From positions 1,550,001 through 1,614,000 of the forward strand of contig OY760195.1 in assembly GCA_963663375.1 (NCBI GenBank): a stretch of 64,000 bases of DNA. Direction: 5' to 3'. Source of the stretch: JAYREN01 sp963663375 (GTDB taxonomy: Bacteria; Acidobacteriota; Holophagae; Holophagales; Holophagaceae). The position numbers and the translations under genes are program-made. The number at the start of each line of letters is the position of its first letter. The first letter of the stretch is position 1. The notes beneath the pieces are model-generated. The model was not told the origin of the DNA, did not search any database, and saw nothing but the letters and a program-made list of their open reading frames with translations. Below, piece by piece: positions 26,749 through 35,072 of the stretch.

Positions 26749-26778
26749 ATCATAGCGATATGGCGACTTACCTGTCAA
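26749..26778 (-). promoter_or_regulatory. Near-consensus sigma-70 promoter
   Basis: On the minus strand a perfect TTGACA (26773-26778) is separated by 18 bp from TATGAT (26749-26754). It points toward the decayed ISAs1 transposase start at 26708. The quality of the match is striking in this GC-rich context. Confidence 0.75.
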
Positions 26779-26946
26779 CAAACTCTGGCGCCTAGCCTGC
26801 CCCAAGGCTGCAAAGGATTTCATGGCCCGGGCCCATGCGATTGCCCTGCAACGGGGACTTTCACCACCTGCGGTCCCCCGAAGGGGGTTAGGCTCGACCG
26901 TGGTATCAATTCTTACTTCGGCCGGCACAAAGCAGCCCCGCTCCTC
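26779..26946 (-). other. Structured non-coding segment upstream of the promoter
   Basis: The minus strand contains CCCCCTTCGGGGG (a stable tetraloop hairpin), GGTGAAAGTCCC, CGTTGCAGGGCAAT and GGGCCCGGGCC in close succession. The first two elements recall parts of bacterial group II intron RNA, but no intron-encoded protein or splice-site context is present. It may be a fragment of a retroelement or an unrelated structured RNA. Confidence 0.3.
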
Positions 26947-27591
26947 TCACGCCCCAATCACCACTCTCATCTCATCACTCCCCGCATCTGAGCTGCAGCC
27001 CACCAACAGGGCACAGTGGCCGGGCTGACTGGGGGGGACTTCGATCTGGCCCTGGAAGGTGCCGTCGGGGCCGGTCTTGCCGGTGAGCAGGGTGGTGGCC
27101 TTCTTGAGGCTGGAGATCATGCGGATGGTGACTTCGGCGCCCGCAACGGGATTTTGGCTGATGCAGAGGCGCGCCTTGATCTTGAGGGGAAAGGTGGTGC
27201 CGAAGGTGGGCCGCATGGGCTCTTCCACCACCATCTCCAGGGTGTCGACATCGCCCTCCTGCTGGAGGTACTCGAGGATGGCCTGATCCAGGGGGCGGTC
27301 ATTGAAGACCTGCTGCTCGGCGGCCTCGCCCTCGCCGGGGGTGGTGTCGTACTTCCCGTTCTTGATATCGCGGATGACGGCCTTGTGCTGCTCGTCCATC
27401 CGGGCCTGGATGACGGTGTCGGAGATGGGACCACCCAGCAGATCCTCGTACGAGGAACGGTAGTTGTCCAGGATCTCTCCGCCCACATAGATCAGGGTTT
27501 CGATCTTGGGGTTTCCGAGACCCTTGTCCTCGGTCTGCACATGAAAGACCCGGCTGCCGTGGCGGACATCCGTGTTGTAGCCAGTGATCAT
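26947..27591 (-). CDS. Conserved protein with C-terminal Ig-like domain, partner of receiver protein
   Basis: A 214-aa protein with no signal peptide. The N-terminal ~60 residues (SRVFHVQTEDKGLGNPKIET, LIYVGGEIL) form a block I recognise from uncharacterised proteins of Acidobacteriota and Deltaproteobacteria. The C-terminal ~85 residues look like a beta-sandwich with GAEVTIRMISSLKKATTLLTG and a DGTFQGQIEVP strand, as in carboxypeptidase-regulatory or bacterial Ig-like folds. It lies 28 bp downstream of the receiver gene on the same strand, so the two may act together. The molecular role is unknown. Confidence 0.6.
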   Translation of the reverse strand: MITGYNTDVRHGSRVFHVQTEDKGLGNPKIETLIYVGGEILDNYRSSYEDLLGGPISDTVIQARMDEQHKAVIRDIKNGKYDTTPGEGEAAEQQVFNDRPLDQAILEYLQQEGDVDTLEMVVEEPMRPTFGTTFPLKIKARLCISQNPVAGAEVTIRMISSLKKATTLLTGKTGPDGTFQGQIEVPPSQPGHCALLVGCSSDAGSDEMRVVIGA

Positions 27592-27619
27592 GCCGGGTTC
27601 CCGTCCTTGCTCAATGGTA

Positions 27620-29116
27620 TCAGTGGCGGTTGAGGCGCTCGGCCATTTCGGGCATCACTTCCCAGGCGATCTCCCGGAGCACCTGATCGCTCAGCTTGGC
27701 CACCAGGGCCTTGGCCAGATGATCCATGAGCACCGGGTCCGAGGTGATGGCCCGCAGGAGTTGGTCCGTGGCAGGCTGGGCGGCCGCGGGAGCCGGAACC
27801 GGCGCAGCTGCGGGTGCAGGCTCAGGGACCACGGGCAGCTCGCCGGTCGTCCAGGGCTCCGCCAGAGGTTCAGCCAGGGGGAAGCCCATGGCGAGGGGGG
27901 TGACCGGGACGGACTCGGGTTCACCCAGGTCCAGTTCGTCCTCATCATCGTCCGACCCGAGGGCGGGACTGGCCGTCAGGGGCTTGGAGGGCGTAAGGTA
28001 GCCGAGCATTTTCTCGCTCTCGTCCGACCAGCCCACCACCGCGACTCCCGGTGTAAGGGAGGCCTCGCCCAGGCCCGCCAGGAAATCGGGATCCGGCTCG
28101 GAGGCCTGAGCGTCCAGGTCCCGGGTAGATCTCGGCTCGAAAGCTTCATCCGAAAGGCTGTCCAACCCGGCCAGGGCCTCTGGGTCGAAGGTCGGCTCGG
28201 ATTCGGGGCCCAGGTCCGGCAACTCTTGGGTGCCGGAGTCCCCGGGTAGGTTCTGAGTGGTGGCCGCGGTCGTTTCCTCGGCGAAAGATGCTCCAGAGGG
28301 GACGGGCTCCACTTCAGGCTCTGGTTCAGGTTCGAACATGCCGACAGCATTGGAATCGAAGGGGGCAAGCTCGAGATCTACAGATTCAGGTTCCACCACC
28401 GGTGGCTCGGGCAGGGCGGCTTCGACCGCAGGGGTCTTGGGGGCGATGGTCAGGCCCTTGAGGCTGTCCAGGTCCAGCTCTTCCAGGTCCAGAGACTCCT
28501 CTGGAGGAATCTCCGCGAATGGCGAGAGATCCTCGGTGACGGTGCCCGGCGGCGGGGGCACTTCGGGCCACAGATCGGCCTCCATGAGCACGAGGAGATC
28601 CTCCTCGGTGGCCTCCAATGGGGCTTCCGGCGAGGGTCCCACGGCGTTGGCCGGGCGGTATTCGGGCAGGTCCGAGAGCTTGACCGCCGGCAGGGTCGAG
28701 AAGGGCGAGGGTTCGGGATGCGGGGCGGGCGGAGGCGGGAGCACCACGGGGGCTTCCAGGAAGGTGTGGATGCGGGCACCCAGATCGCGCAACTCCACGG
28801 GCTTCTTGAGGAAACCCTGGATGGCGGCCTTTTCGAGGCGAGCGGGATCCACCGTATCGAGCACACCCGCCATCATGGCGATGGGAATGCTCGCGGTAGC
28901 GGGATGCATGCGGAGTTGGTCCAGCAGCTCCCAGCCGTCCATCCCCGCCATCATGATGTCGAGCAGGGCCACGTCGAACCGCTCGCCATCGGCGAGGAGA
29001 TTCAGCGCGTCCTTGGCGCTTTCAACGCAGACAAGCTGGATGTCGGTGGGCGCCAGCAGCGTTTCCGCAATCTTGTGGATGCTCGGGTTGTCGTCCACGA
29101 GGAGGAGGCGGGGCAT
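27620..29116 (-). CDS. Receiver-domain protein with long acidic/Pro-rich linker
   Basis: A 498-aa protein. Residues 1-122 are a CheY-like receiver: acidic pair Asp8/Asp9, phospho-acceptor Asp53 (LLDIMM) and Lys105 (FLKKPVE). The usual Thr/Ser switch residue (position 82) is Met, which should alter signalling. Residues about 125-445 are low-complexity, rich in Glu, Asp, Pro and Ala. The last ~50 residues form a helical tail (LREIAWEVMPEMAERL) like that of other delta-proteobacterial and acidobacterial receiver-linker proteins. There is no DNA-binding or enzymatic output, so output is probably by protein interaction. The adjacent gene 26947-27591 is a likely partner. Confidence 0.75.
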   Translation of the reverse strand: MPRLLLVDDNPSIHKIAETLLAPTDIQLVCVESAKDALNLLADGERFDVALLDIMMAGMDGWELLDQLRMHPATASIPIAMMAGVLDTVDPARLEKAAIQGFLKKPVELRDLGARIHTFLEAPVVLPPPPAPHPEPSPFSTLPAVKLSDLPEYRPANAVGPSPEAPLEATEEDLLVLMEADLWPEVPPPPGTVTEDLSPFAEIPPEESLDLEELDLDSLKGLTIAPKTPAVEAALPEPPVVEPESVDLELAPFDSNAVGMFEPEPEPEVEPVPSGASFAEETTAATTQNLPGDSGTQELPDLGPESEPTFDPEALAGLDSLSDEAFEPRSTRDLDAQASEPDPDFLAGLGEASLTPGVAVVGWSDESEKMLGYLTPSKPLTASPALGSDDDEDELDLGEPESVPVTPLAMGFPLAEPLAEPWTTGELPVVPEPAPAAAPVPAPAAAQPATDQLLRAITSDPVLMDHLAKALVAKLSDQVLREIAWEVMPEMAERLNRH

Positions 29117-29202
29117 AGGAACCTCGGGATGCCGGGGGTGAGAGGACTGGGCCTAAACTAGCAGAAAATTCGGGTGGCTAATACGGAAATGCGGCTGCGG
29201 CC

Positions 29203-30513
29203 TCATCTTGCCTTCAGCAGGTTGCGAATCTTGCGCAGGCGCTCGGTGCCTTGGAGCCGCACCAGGAGCACCCGGTCCCCCACCCAGACCCAGCCAACCT
29301 CCGAGGCTTCCCGCAGGGCGATGTCGGGGCCCTCGGGCAGCCAGCCCCGCACTGAGGCCCGGAGACTGGAGGCCGTTTGCCACTCGGCCCGGAAGGCCTT
29401 CTTGAGGGCTTCCCGCTGGCGCTCCCGAGGAAAATCTTCCACCGCCCTTCCCCAGCGCAGATCCCAGGAGGTGAGGGCCCCATCCTCGGCCTTCCACACC
29501 CAGGCGGCATCGTAGGCTGGCCAGGGCTGGGCCTCACTTGGCAGTTCCTTCCATTCCACCTTCTCGAGGGGCGTCGAAAACCGCGCTGGAGCCTTCTGCT
29601 TGTCCGGCGTGATGCGGCCCATGAAAAGGGGAGGATGGGCGACCAGTTCCCCGCTGCCCGCCTCCAGGCGGCGCCAGAGGCCTTCCTCAAGTCCCCACAG
29701 GCTCCAGGTTCCGGCCCCGCTGACCCAGAGGCGATCCCGCCGGGGGAACCAAACACGCGAACCGGGACGCAAGGACACCACGAGCCTGGGCCCAGGAAAG
29801 TCCTTGCCATCATCCCAGAGCTGCTCGGCGCGGGTGATCCAGCCCTTGGGCGGCGCGGGCAGGCCGGGTTCGTTCCAGGAGGCCAGGGTCTGGGGGGGGC
29901 GCTCACCATCCACCGGCAGGGTCGTGAGCAGCCAGGCGCCCTCGGGATTGGCCGCCCGCAGGCCGAAGAGGATCGCCTTGCCATCCCAGCTGAAGCGGCT
30001 CCAGGGGCCGCTGTCCAGCGCCCAGAGCACCCGACCCTCGGGCATTTCCAGCAGCCGTGTCTCGAAGCGATCCCCGCCCAGGGCCAGGGTGACCAGTAGG
30101 CGGGAACCTCGATCCGGATCCAGCCGCGCCGAACAGATGGGCGCCTCGAACCGCAGGCGACGCCACTCCAGGCCCCGCCAAAGCAGGATCTCGCCGTGCC
30201 CGGTGGGGCCGTTCATGGCGAAGCCCTGGTCCCCCAGAAAGGGCGAGGCCGGCTCCCAAGGCGCCTCAAAGCCGCCCGCGTAGGGCCAGGGATCGGACTG
30301 ATCGGGATCCCGGGTGCCCTGGAATCGCGGGGCCCAGCCATCGGCAAGGCGATATTCGGCCAGGGTCTCGAAGCTCTCCATGCTCAGGGCCACCTGGGCT
30401 TCCCCCGTGGCCACGCCGCCTTGACTCTTGGCGCGGGGCGCCTGCACCACCGCCAGCAGCACGAGCATGGCGGCGATGAACAGGGTGGCGATGAGGTAGC
30501 GTTTCGGGATCAC
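29203..30513 (-). CDS. Membrane-anchored protein of unknown function
   Basis: Begins with a GTG at 30513; the nearby upstream ATG is out of frame. The 436-aa protein has one N-terminal hydrophobic segment (YLIATLFIAAMLVLLAVVQA) that is either a signal anchor or a signal peptide. The remainder is rich in Trp, Arg and Gly and looks like a beta-rich, possibly propeller-like, periplasmic domain (for example LLVTLALGGDRFETRLLEMP, SRVWFPRRDRLWVSGAGTWS). No family is recognised. It is divergent from the CYTH gene and runs toward the receiver gene with an 86-bp gap. Confidence 0.6.
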   Translation of the reverse strand: MIPKRYLIATLFIAAMLVLLAVVQAPRAKSQGGVATGEAQVALSMESFETLAEYRLADGWAPRFQGTRDPDQSDPWPYAGGFEAPWEPASPFLGDQGFAMNGPTGHGEILLWRGLEWRRLRFEAPICSARLDPDRGSRLLVTLALGGDRFETRLLEMPEGRVLWALDSGPWSRFSWDGKAILFGLRAANPEGAWLLTTLPVDGERPPQTLASWNEPGLPAPPKGWITRAEQLWDDGKDFPGPRLVVSLRPGSRVWFPRRDRLWVSGAGTWSLWGLEEGLWRRLEAGSGELVAHPPLFMGRITPDKQKAPARFSTPLEKVEWKELPSEAQPWPAYDAAWVWKAEDGALTSWDLRWGRAVEDFPRERQREALKKAFRAEWQTASSLRASVRGWLPEGPDIALREASEVGWVWVGDRVLLVRLQGTERLRKIRNLLKAR

Positions 30514-30568
30514 TTCGGTTCTGGGGCTCCGTTTCGCTCATCATGATGTGATTCAGGGGAACTCCGCC

Positions 30569-31093
30569 ATGGAACATCGCAGCCCGATCGAGACCGAGGT
30601 CAAACTCCGGCTGCCCAGCCTCATGGGCGTGCAGGCCAAGCTGGAGGTCCTGGGCTTTGTCCTGGCGGTTCCCGCCCAGCCTGAAACCAGTCAGTTATGG
30701 GACCGGGACACCGAACTCTGGACCCAAGGCAGCGCCCTTCGTCTTCGCCGCTTCGCAGGCAAGGCCTGGCTCACCTGGAAGGGCCCCAAGATCCCCGACG
30801 CCGTGCTGAAGATCCGCCCGGAGCTGGAAACGGAAATCGCTGACGCCGACGCCCTGGTGGGCATCCTGCAAGCTCTGGGGTTTCGCCCCGTCATGGAAAT
30901 GGTGAAGACCCGGGCCCTGATGAAGCGTGCGGATCTCGTGGCCTGCCTGGACGAGGCGCCCTTCGGCTGTTTCCTGGAACTGGAGGGCGAGGCCCCCGCC
31001 ATCCACGCGGCCATGGCGGCCCTTGGCCTTGGCCCCGAAGTCGCGGAGCTCCGCAGCTACCCCACCCTTTTCCGCGAGCATGGCCACGCGTAG
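30569..31093 (+). CDS. CYTH-domain protein (class IV adenylate cyclase/triphosphatase-like)
   Basis: The 174-aa protein begins at the ATG at 30569 and carries the defining ExExK motif (ETEVKLRL) at residues 8-12. Further basic and acidic residues of the tunnel follow (LRLRRFAGKAWLTWKGPK; ELETEI; LELEGEAPAI). CYTH enzymes bind triphosphate substrates in a beta-tunnel. Members include class IV adenylate cyclases, thiamine triphosphatases and inorganic triphosphatases, and the sequence alone does not decide which. The divergent neighbour is the membrane-anchored protein at 29203-30513. Confidence 0.8.
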   Translation: MEHRSPIETEVKLRLPSLMGVQAKLEVLGFVLAVPAQPETSQLWDRDTELWTQGSALRLRRFAGKAWLTWKGPKIPDAVLKIRPELETEIADADALVGILQALGFRPVMEMVKTRALMKRADLVACLDEAPFGCFLELEGEAPAIHAAMAALGLGPEVAELRSYPTLFREHGHA

Positions 31094-31185
31094 CGAATCG
31101 TCACGGGACCGCCACGGAGCCTTTGCGGAGCCTCCATGGGAGCGTCACGACTCGGGGAGATCCTTGAACCCGAGGAGGTGCCCCC

Positions 31186-31731
31186 ATGGCCCCGATCCAG
31201 CTCCAGGAATCTCCAAACACGACGGACACCAGCCGCTTCGTGGTGCGGCCCCTGGAATCCGCCGACTTCGCGCACCTTCAAGAACTCGAGCGGCAACTCT
31301 GGGCGGGCGATGCCACGGGCACGCTCTGCCCTCACTATCTGCGGCTCTGCACCGAGATGTATGCGGACTGGTGCTTCCTCGCCCTCGAAGGCGAGAAGGC
31401 CGTGGGCTACGTGCTCAACTTCCCCAAGGGCAGGGTGAACTACTGCGCCACCCTGGCCGTGCTGCCCCATTACCAGAAGACCCGGGTGAACTACCTGCTG
31501 ATCCGCGCCATGGTCAGGAAGCTGCTGGAGGAGCAGGTGCAGGAATGCCGGTTCCTCGTCGAGCCCGACAACCACGACGCCCGCAGCGTTCATCAGGCCC
31601 TGGGCGCCCGGGTGGTGGCCGAGGTGGACGACTACTACTGCAAGGGCGATCGGCGCCTCTGGTCGGTGATCAATGAGCAGGATCTGGAGCAGCTTCGGGC
31701 CCGCTACACCCGGCTCCGCCTGGTTTCCTGA
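31186..31731 (+). CDS. GNAT-family N-acetyltransferase
   Basis: A 181-aa protein with one GNAT fold. The acetyl-CoA loop region is VLPHYQKTRVNYLLIRAMVR, a weak version of the Q/R-x-x-G-x-G/A motif in which the central Gly residues are absent. The last strand contains RFLVEPDNHDARSVHQALGA, typical of the GNAT C-terminus. The ATG at 31186 has GAGGAGG 8 nt upstream. The acceptor is unknown. It sits 2 bp before plsC, so the two are probably co-transcribed. Confidence 0.75.
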   Translation: MAPIQLQESPNTTDTSRFVVRPLESADFAHLQELERQLWAGDATGTLCPHYLRLCTEMYADWCFLALEGEKAVGYVLNFPKGRVNYCATLAVLPHYQKTRVNYLLIRAMVRKLLEEQVQECRFLVEPDNHDARSVHQALGARVVAEVDDYYCKGDRRLWSVINEQDLEQLRARYTRLRLVS

Positions 31732-31733
31732 AG

Positions 31734-32450
31734 ATGCGCCGCGCGCGGATCCGCCCAAAGCTTCGGCTCAGTGCCGTGCTCCTGGAAACGCTCTGGTCCA
31801 TGGGCCGAATGGCGGTATCCCGCCATCCCAACGCCCTGCTCTCGCCCTGGTGTCGGCGGCTCCTGATCCGCATGGGCATCGAAACCCGCCTGGAATCGCC
31901 CGTTCCAGTGGGTGGTCAGCTCTGGGTGGCGAATCACGTGAGCTGGTTGGATCCCATGGTGCTCATGGCCCTGCGCCCCAGCGGCATCTTGGCCAAGGCC
32001 GAAGTGGCGGACTACCCGGTGATCGGCCCAGGTGCGCGGCGGGCGGGCCTTCGCTTCGTGCGCCGGGAGGAACCCCTGAGCCGCGCCGCCGCCCTGGCGC
32101 GGCTGACCTCGGATCTCCGTGCCGGCAGGGATTTCCTGATCTTCCCCGAAGGCACCACGACCCGCGGCGAAACGCTGGCGCCCCTCTATGAAGGCTCGCT
32201 GCGGCTCGCCTACAGACTCGATGTGACCGTGCTTCCCCTGCACCTTGCGAGCGAGGACGACCACTATCCCTGGACGGGCGAAGCGGAACTGCTTCCCCAT
32301 CTGCAGAGGCTCTGTGCCACACCGCGCACCCGGGTTCGCGTGAGACCGGGCCCGGTGCTTCACCCCACCGATTATCCCAACGAAGGGGCCTGGATCCGTC
32401 AGATCCGCAGCCACCTCCATCCCTGGAACGCCATCGAGGAAAGTGCGTGA
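31734..32450 (+). CDS. plsC: 1-acyl-sn-glycerol-3-phosphate acyltransferase (PlsC-like)
   Basis: Transfers an acyl chain to lysophosphatidate to make phosphatidate, at the membrane. The 238-aa protein has the catalytic NHVSWLD (N/H-x4-D box) near residue 64, the GxxFVxR-like GLRFVRRE near 103, and the FPEGTTTRG substrate-binding box near 140. The N-terminus is basic and only weakly hydrophobic. It follows the GNAT gene by 2 bp and overlaps the next gene by 4 bp. Other lysophospholipid or ornithine-lipid acyltransferases share these motifs, so the acceptor is not certain. Confidence 0.85.
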   Translation: MRRARIRPKLRLSAVLLETLWSMGRMAVSRHPNALLSPWCRRLLIRMGIETRLESPVPVGGQLWVANHVSWLDPMVLMALRPSGILAKAEVADYPVIGPGARRAGLRFVRREEPLSRAAALARLTSDLRAGRDFLIFPEGTTTRGETLAPLYEGSLRLAYRLDVTVLPLHLASEDDHYPWTGEAELLPHLQRLCATPRTRVRVRPGPVLHPTDYPNEGAWIRQIRSHLHPWNAIEESA

Positions 32451-33388
32451 ACGCTGCCGAATCCCTGCTCAACAACCTCCGCTCCGGGCTCGTGCCCTTC
32501 CTGGGGCTCCCCGCGGCCTCCGAGCCCTGCCCCACCACCGGCGTGGTGCTGGGCGCGCCCTACGACGGGGGCGTGTTGAACCGCCCCGGCGCGCGCCTGG
32601 GGCCCTGGGCGCTTCGCGCCGCCACGATGGGGCTGGGGCGCCTGCCCATGCCCCTGCGCCTGCAGGGCCCCGAGGAAGAGGCCCGCACCTTCGCCGCGCT
32701 GGGCTGGGTGGATGGCGGCAACGTACCCACCCGCCCCTTCGACATGGCCGAGGCCCTGGCCGCCGTCGAAATGACTCACACCGCCTGGATCGCCCAGGGG
32801 GCCCGCACCCTCATGCTGGGGGGCGATCACCTGATGACCCTCGGCGCCCTGCGCGCCCACGCTGGGAAGCACGGCCCTCTCGGCCTGCTCCACTTCGACG
32901 CCCACCCCGATGCCGGTCACGGCGAACTCTGGGGCACCGCCTGCCACCATGGCACCTGGGTGCGCCAGGCCCTGGAAGAAGGTCTCCTGGATCCCCATCG
33001 CACGGTGCAGGTGGGCCTGCGCGCCCCGCGCTTCGATGGTGGCGAACTGGCCTTCCTGCGCAGCGCGGGCGTGCATCTCTGGACGCCCTGGGATCTCAAG
33101 GATGTGCGTCTCAGCAGCCAGCTCCACGGCGACCTGGCCCGGGTGGGCCAGGGCCCGGCCTACGTGAGCCTCGATCTGGATGTGCTGGATCCGGCCTTCT
33201 GCCCGGCCGTGGCGGAACCCGTGCCCGGGGGGCTCACCGTGATGGAGCTGATCTCCCTGCTGCGCCACACCCACCGCTGGTCAACACCCTTTGTGGGTTC
33301 CGATGTGATGGAGCTGGCCCCCACCCTGGCGGGCGCCGAGGAGTCGGCCCGAGCGGCGGCGCATCTGGCCCTGCAGCTCCTCGCCTAG
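32447..33388 (+). CDS. Arginase/agmatinase-superfamily hydrolase
   Basis: Starts at a GTG overlapping the plsC stop by 4 bp; 313 aa. The binuclear Mn site of ureohydrolases is complete: GGDHLMT (His), FDAHPDAG (Asp, His, Asp) and SLDLDVLDPAFCPAVAEPVPGGL (two Asp, and the conserved P-G-G-L-T loop). The superfamily cleaves guanidino groups from arginine, agmatine, formiminoglutamate or guanidinobutyrate, and the specificity is not evident. AVAEPVPGG agrees better with agmatinase/guanidinobase types than with classic arginases. No polyamine genes are adjacent. Confidence 0.85.
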   Translation: MNAAESLLNNLRSGLVPFLGLPAASEPCPTTGVVLGAPYDGGVLNRPGARLGPWALRAATMGLGRLPMPLRLQGPEEEARTFAALGWVDGGNVPTRPFDMAEALAAVEMTHTAWIAQGARTLMLGGDHLMTLGALRAHAGKHGPLGLLHFDAHPDAGHGELWGTACHHGTWVRQALEEGLLDPHRTVQVGLRAPRFDGGELAFLRSAGVHLWTPWDLKDVRLSSQLHGDLARVGQGPAYVSLDLDVLDPAFCPAVAEPVPGGLTVMELISLLRHTHRWSTPFVGSDVMELAPTLAGAEESARAAAHLALQLLA

Positions 33389-33472
33389 AGGATTCGTTCA
33401 AATCACAGGAACGTTGAAGCCCCGCCACGCACCCTTCACATCGGCCCCCCATACTCGTCCCGAGGTGATGTC

Positions 33473-33982
33473 ATGGTGATCGGAAACTGGTTGTCCCTCC
33501 TGGCGCGGCAGTCCTCCCACGGCGCGCCCATCGGCTGGGATGAGGTGGTGGTCGGCCACGATTTCGGCTTCCTGAAGCCCGAGGAAATCCAGAGCTGGGT
33601 GCGGGATCAGGCATTCTCCGGCGAGGCCTGCGAGCGGCTTGTCTCACTTCGTGGAGACGCCCTGAAGGACTTCGAGATGGCCCTCTGGCAGGCTTCGGCC
33701 GAGGTCACCGGAAAAGCCCCGCGCCCCGGCGGCCGCCGCTGGGCCCAGGCCCAGGATCGCTGGCGCCTGGCGCTGCTCAAGGATGTGCTGCAGGCGCCCC
33801 TCGGAGCCGAGGCCCTGGGCGTTGCCGTTGAAAGCATCTACGAGTGCGTGGGCTGCCCCGAAGACATGCTGGCCCTCTGGCGCAGGGCCGATCGCTGGGC
33901 CAAGACCCCCGCCGCCGCGGAGCGCTCCGCCGTCCAGGCCTTCATCCAGCACCATGATCGGGATCTGTCGGCCGTGGGCTGA
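33473..33982 (+). CDS. Hypothetical protein
   Basis: A 169-aa soluble protein beginning MVIGNWLSLL, with GAGGTGA about 5 nt before the ATG. It is predicted mainly helical, with several Trp residues and a short Cys pair (YECVGCPED). No signal peptide, membrane helix or catalytic motif is seen. I do not recognise the family. It stands between the arginase-fold gene and a small lipoprotein gene on the same strand. Confidence 0.5.
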   Translation: MVIGNWLSLLARQSSHGAPIGWDEVVVGHDFGFLKPEEIQSWVRDQAFSGEACERLVSLRGDALKDFEMALWQASAEVTGKAPRPGGRRWAQAQDRWRLALLKDVLQAPLGAEALGVAVESIYECVGCPEDMLALWRRADRWAKTPAAAERSAVQAFIQHHDRDLSAVG

Positions 33983-34037
33983 ACGCGGACTCGGGTCGAA
34001 TGGCGGATAAGCTGCTTGGGATCTCCGAGGAGCGTCC

Positions 34038-34481
34038 ATGCGTGCCCTTCATCCCGCGGTCCTCATCCTGCTGACCCTGCTGGCCTGCGCCCCGGAAAGC
34101 CCCGAAGCGCGGGTGAAGAAGGCCTTCGAGGCCTGCGTGAAGGGCATCGAATCCAGCGATCCCGGCGCGGTCATCGACCGGTTGGACACCCGCTTCGAGG
34201 GTCCGGGAGGAATGGACCGGAACGGGGCGAAGCTCTACCTATTGGGCGTCCTGCGGCGGGACAAGATCGGCGTCACCGTCTTCTCCAATCGCATCGAGGT
34301 AAAGGGCCATGAGGCTCTCCAGACCACGGAACTGCTGCTCACCAGCCAAGGCGGCTCGGGCTTGCTGCCCCAGGACGCCTCCCGCCGCACCTTCCTGCTG
34401 CGCTGGATCGAGAAGGACGGCGCTTGGCGCCTGCGGGCGCTGGTGGACACCGAAGGTCGCGGAGACGAAGAGCTCGGCTGA
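34038..34481 (+). CDS. Small lipoprotein, possibly NTF2-like
   Basis: A 147-aa protein with a lipoprotein signal peptide (ALHPAVLILLTLLACAPES) whose lipobox is LLAC. The mature part has an N-terminal helix (ARVKKAFEACVKGIESSDPG) followed by strands ending RTFLLRWIEKDGAWRLRALV. That organisation suggests an NTF2-like (SnoaL-type) cone fold. The export site is probably the inner or outer membrane periplasmic face. The stop codon directly abuts the stop of the converging exonuclease gene. Confidence 0.65.
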   Translation: MRALHPAVLILLTLLACAPESPEARVKKAFEACVKGIESSDPGAVIDRLDTRFEGPGGMDRNGAKLYLLGVLRRDKIGVTVFSNRIEVKGHEALQTTELLLTSQGGSGLLPQDASRRTFLLRWIEKDGAWRLRALVDTEGRGDEELG

Positions 34482-35072
34482 TCAGATGGTCTTCGAGACC
34501 CGCGGCAATTTGCGTTCGATCAGGTGTCCCAACAGAGTCGACGGGCGGCCGGGATGCATGAGGCCCAGCAGGTTCAGGGTCGTGTCCACGTCCCCCATGG
34601 CGCGGTGGGCGGCCCCCTTGGCCACCCCGAGGGCGGCGGCAAGATCCTGGAGGCGGGCGTTGGGAACCTGGGGATAGAGGCTGCGCCAGGGGATGCCCCG
34701 GCAGGAACAGGCCCACCGCATCTCCCGCACCTCGGGCATCACCTGGGCCACGAAGCCCTTGTCGAAGCCGCTGTTGTGGGCCACTAAAAGATCGGCGCTG
34801 GAGAGCAGGGTCTTCACACACGCGGCGTCGATGCGCTGGCCCCGCACCATGGCGTCCGTGATCCCGTGCACCGCCATGGCCTCCCAGGGGATGGGACAAC
34901 CCGGATCCTGCAGGCCCTCGTAGCGTTCCAGGATCTGCCGGATGGACCCCGAGCCGCGCTCCACCTCCACCAGCACCACCGCGATTTCGATGATGCGGTC
35001 GGTGGTGGGATAGAGCCCCGTGGTTTCCGTATCCAGCAGGGCGACGCGAACCGATTCTTCCCCGACCATCAA
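34482..35072 (-). CDS. DEDDh 3'-5' exonuclease (DnaQ-like)
   Basis: A 196-aa exonuclease domain with all catalytic residues: DTETTGL (Asp, Glu), AHNSGFDKGF (Asp) and HRAMGDVDTT (His, Asp). The form is like the DnaQ epsilon subunit or the exonuclease domain of PolC, so it may be a proofreading or repair nuclease. Starts at either Met of a Met-Met pair; the first overlaps the ligA stop by 4 bp. It closes the long minus-strand cluster that begins at mreB. Confidence 0.85.
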   Translation of the reverse strand: MMVGEESVRVALLDTETTGLYPTTDRIIEIAVVLVEVERGSGSIRQILERYEGLQDPGCPIPWEAMAVHGITDAMVRGQRIDAACVKTLLSSADLLVAHNSGFDKGFVAQVMPEVREMRWACSCRGIPWRSLYPQVPNARLQDLAAALGVAKGAAHRAMGDVDTTLNLLGLMHPGRPSTLLGHLIERKLPRVSKTI

